Assembly: GCF_020694005.1 (NCBI RefSeq)
Contig: NZ_CP073013.1
Coordinates: 2,118,578 to 2,182,577 of the forward strand
Direction of reading: 5' to 3'
From: Marinomonas profundi
GTDB lineage: Bacteria; Pseudomonadota; Gammaproteobacteria; Pseudomonadales; Marinomonadaceae
DNA length: 64,000 nucleotides
Made by a program: the position numbers and the translations under genes. This document shows positions 62,268-64,000 of this stretch, in pieces; within the stretch, counting starts at the first letter, position 1, and each line of letters opens with the position of its first letter. Under the pieces are notes generated by a model, which saw nothing but the letters and a program-made list of their open reading frames with translations, searched no databases and was not told the DNA's origin.

Positions 62268-64000
62268 GTGCTCATTAAACACAAACTGATTTTAAATACG
62301 GCCTTGCTCGTGGTGGCGTTGGTCTTGATTTTGGGGTTGTTTTACAGCACTCAAAATAACCTCGAAAAAATGAATGCGGCTAAGAACCTTGTGGTGCATC
62401 AGCAAGTCAATATGCTGACGCTACGTCGTCACGAGAAGGATTTTTTAGCCCGCCTTGACGTGTCGTATAACGAGGCGTTTCAAGGTACTTTTCAGTCTTT
62501 ATTGGCCGGTCAGGCGGATCTTGAGCGGGCAATGCAGGCGTTTTCAATGCCGACCGATACGTTACATAAACTCAGTCAACATTTTAACACCTATCAAGCG
62601 GATTTTGCCGAGGTGGTTGCGGCTTCCACGCGGTTGGGGCTTACCCCTACTCAAGGCTTAGAAGGCGAGTTGCGGCGTGCGGTGCACAATATTGAAAGTG
62701 AGCTTGCCGCCCTCAATCAAGATGCGTTATTAGTGACCATGTTACAGCTGCGCCGACATGAGAAAGATTTTATGTTACGCAGTGATCCAAAATACATTGG
62801 CGCCTTTAATAGCAGGCTTGATGAATTAAATAGAGCCTTACAAAGTGCGTCTTTGCCTGCGGATAAAACTCAATTATTGATGTCTCTGGCGGCAGATTAT
62901 CGCCAAGGGTTTCATCAATATGCGCAACAAAAAAGCGCGTTAGGGTTGACGAGTAAAGAGGGGCAGTTGTTGGTCATGCGTCAGTCTATTCACCAAAGTG
63001 AAACCGCACTTGACAGTTTGGAGCAGCAATTATCAGCGCAAATTGATGAGAAAATGTCCGCCGCAATGACGATGCTGGTGATGTTTTGTGGCGTTATTAT
63101 TGTGCTGGGTGTTTTGCTTGCGTGGGTGATTAATCGCACGATTAATACCGCCTTGCAGACGATTCAAGAGACCATGCAAGCGATTCGCACGACGCATAAT
63201 CTTAGCTTGCGGATTGCCTTGCCAGCGAAAGATGAAGTGGGGTTTGTGGCCGCTGCTATTAATGACATGCTGGCGGATTTTAGTCAGGTGATTGCCAATG
63301 CCAATCACACGGTAAAAGAAATGAATGCCACCACCATCGAGCTGTCGAAGAACGCGGCCAGAACATCGGATGATGCCGAGAAACAACGTGCAGAAACCGA
63401 TATGGTGGCGGTGTCGGTCACCGAAATGGTGGGCACAGTGGAAGATATTTCACGCAGCATGGAGGTGGCCGCCGCGAAGGCGCATTCAACACAAGAAAGC
63501 GCCCGCCAAGGTCAGCTTAAAGTGAATTCGGCGATTGATCGTATTCGCCAGCTTTCAGACAGATTAGAAGGCTCAGTGGAAACCGTAGGGGCGCTAGCCA
63601 AAGAAAGTGACAGTATTAGTACGGTGTTGAGTGTTATTCAAGGCATTGCCGAGCAGACTAATTTATTGGCGCTGAATGCTGCGATTGAAGCGGCGAGAGC
63701 CGGTGAGCAGGGACGTGGTTTCGCCGTGGTGGCGGATGAAGTTCGAGCGTTAGCAAGCCGAACTCACACCGCCACTGAAGAGATCTCCGACATTATTGTT
63801 ACCTTGCAAGATCGCACCCAAGGCATTGTGGCGCTGATGGAAAATTGCCGTCAGGATGGCGTACTCAGTCGTGATGAAGCAGCCACTACAGGGACGGTAC
63901 TTGAGCAGATTGTTCTTGATGTTGAGGAAATCTCTGCGATGGCTGGGTCCGTCTCAATGGCGATCGAACAGCAGACAATCGCTGCGAATGAGATTAGTAA
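62268..64000 (+). CDS. Methyl-accepting chemotaxis protein with HBM sensor (3' end outside window)
   Basis: A chemoreceptor of at least 577 residues with no stop before the right edge. The start is GTG 62268 with AGGAG six bases upstream. TM1 is at about 7-24 ([18 protein letters not shown]). The periplasmic part has two similar halves, each with an RRHEKDF motif (residues about 53 and 163), the helical bimodular (HBM) type that binds organic acids in Pseudomonas. TM2 is about residue 270, then HAMP. The signalling domain has the tip [20 protein letters not shown] and [18 protein letters not shown]. The methylation and docking tail lie beyond the edge. Confidence 0.92.
   Translation, partial: MLIKHKLILNTALLVVALVLILGLFYSTQNNLEKMNAAKNLVVHQQVNMLTLRRHEKDFLARLDVSYNEAFQGTFQSLLAGQADLERAMQAFSMPTDTLHKLSQHFNTYQADFAEVVAASTRLGLTPTQGLEGELRRAVHNIESELAALNQDALLVTMLQLRRHEKDFMLRSDPKYIGAFNSRLDELNRALQSASLPADKTQLLMSLAADYRQGFHQYAQQKSALGLTSKEGQLLVMRQSIHQSETALDSLEQQLSAQIDEKMSAAMTMLVMFCGVIIVLGVLLAWVINRTINTALQTIQETMQAIRTTHNLSLRIALPAKDEVGFVAAAINDMLADFSQVIANANHTVKEMNATTIELSKNAARTSDDAEKQRAETDMVAVSVTEMVGTVEDISRSMEVAAAKAHSTQESARQGQLKVNSAIDRIRQLSDRLEGSVETVGALAKESDSISTVLSVIQGIAEQTNLLALNAAIEAARAGEQGRGFAVVADEVRALASRTHTATEEISDIIVTLQDRTQGIVALMENCRQDGVLSRDEAATTGTVLEQIVLDVEEISAMAGSVSMAIEQQTIAANEIS

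Overview
The window looks like a chromosomal stretch of a marine gammaproteobacterium of the Oceanospirillales type, most like Marinomonas. This rests on recognisable proteins and gene order, not on any search. Markers are ssrA-smpB with an ANDENYALAA tag, ratA-rnfH/bamE/fur/recN, a class II ilvC divergent from ilvY, a pyrE-crc pair, an Mrp-type cation/proton antiporter, Na+-coupled transporters and a TRAP uptake operon. Almost everything is ordinary single-copy chromosome. The clearest accessory segment lies between a lipoprotein gene and ssrA (about 5.06-8.43 kb), and a smaller one lies between dut and coaBC (31.4-32.5 kb).

Layout. 0-5 kb: the head of an mrp operon (mrpC cut by the edge, fused mrpAB), a Yip1-family membrane protein and a lipoprotein. 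5.07-8.4 kb: an ISAs1-family element with 10-bp target duplications and a frameshifting 10-bp duplication near its transposase start; remnants of a PIN toxin and its antitoxin; an integrase fragment; and a three-gene toxin-antitoxin-SecB-like chaperone (TAC) operon with a palindromic operator, abutting the ssrA terminator. 8.4-14.3 kb: ssrA, smpB, an Na+-symporter, ratA, rnfH, bamE, fur, recN. 14.5-21.1 kb: a glycerol-3-phosphate/glycerophosphodiester cluster (ugpB-A-E-C-Q, a GlpR-like repressor and a HAD phosphatase). 21-28 kb: an IclR regulator, a CofD/YvcK-like protein, a receiver-CheC protein with a diguanylate cyclase, a retropepsin-like protein and a mutarotase.

27.3-37.7 kb: crc/pyrE, slmA, argB, dut, two dCTP-deaminase-fold genes, coaBC, radC, modF-like, ilvC/ilvY. 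38.7-49.5 kb: an iron-binding protein, a SotB-like exporter, a cyanase-FNT transporter-kinase/phosphatase cluster behind a good sigma-54 promoter and long leader, glycogen phosphorylase, an asparaginase and a nitroreductase. 49.6-64 kb: a beta-barrel protein, periplasmic msrA, fpr, a YghU-like GST, LysR/MFS, a dctPQM TRAP operon with a Cache histidine kinase and NarL-type regulator, a GH114 protein and a chemoreceptor cut by the right edge.

The most interesting points are: (1) the translationally coupled pair of dCTP-deaminase-fold proteins, one membrane-anchored and lacking the catalytic Glu, sitting opposite dut; (2) the TAC operon beside ssrA together with remnants of a second toxin-antitoxin pair; (3) the 10-bp scar in the IS transposase; (4) repeated 10-15-bp tandem duplications, mostly in intergenic DNA; and (5) the cyanase leader. 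No tRNA, rRNA or CRISPR array was recognised.
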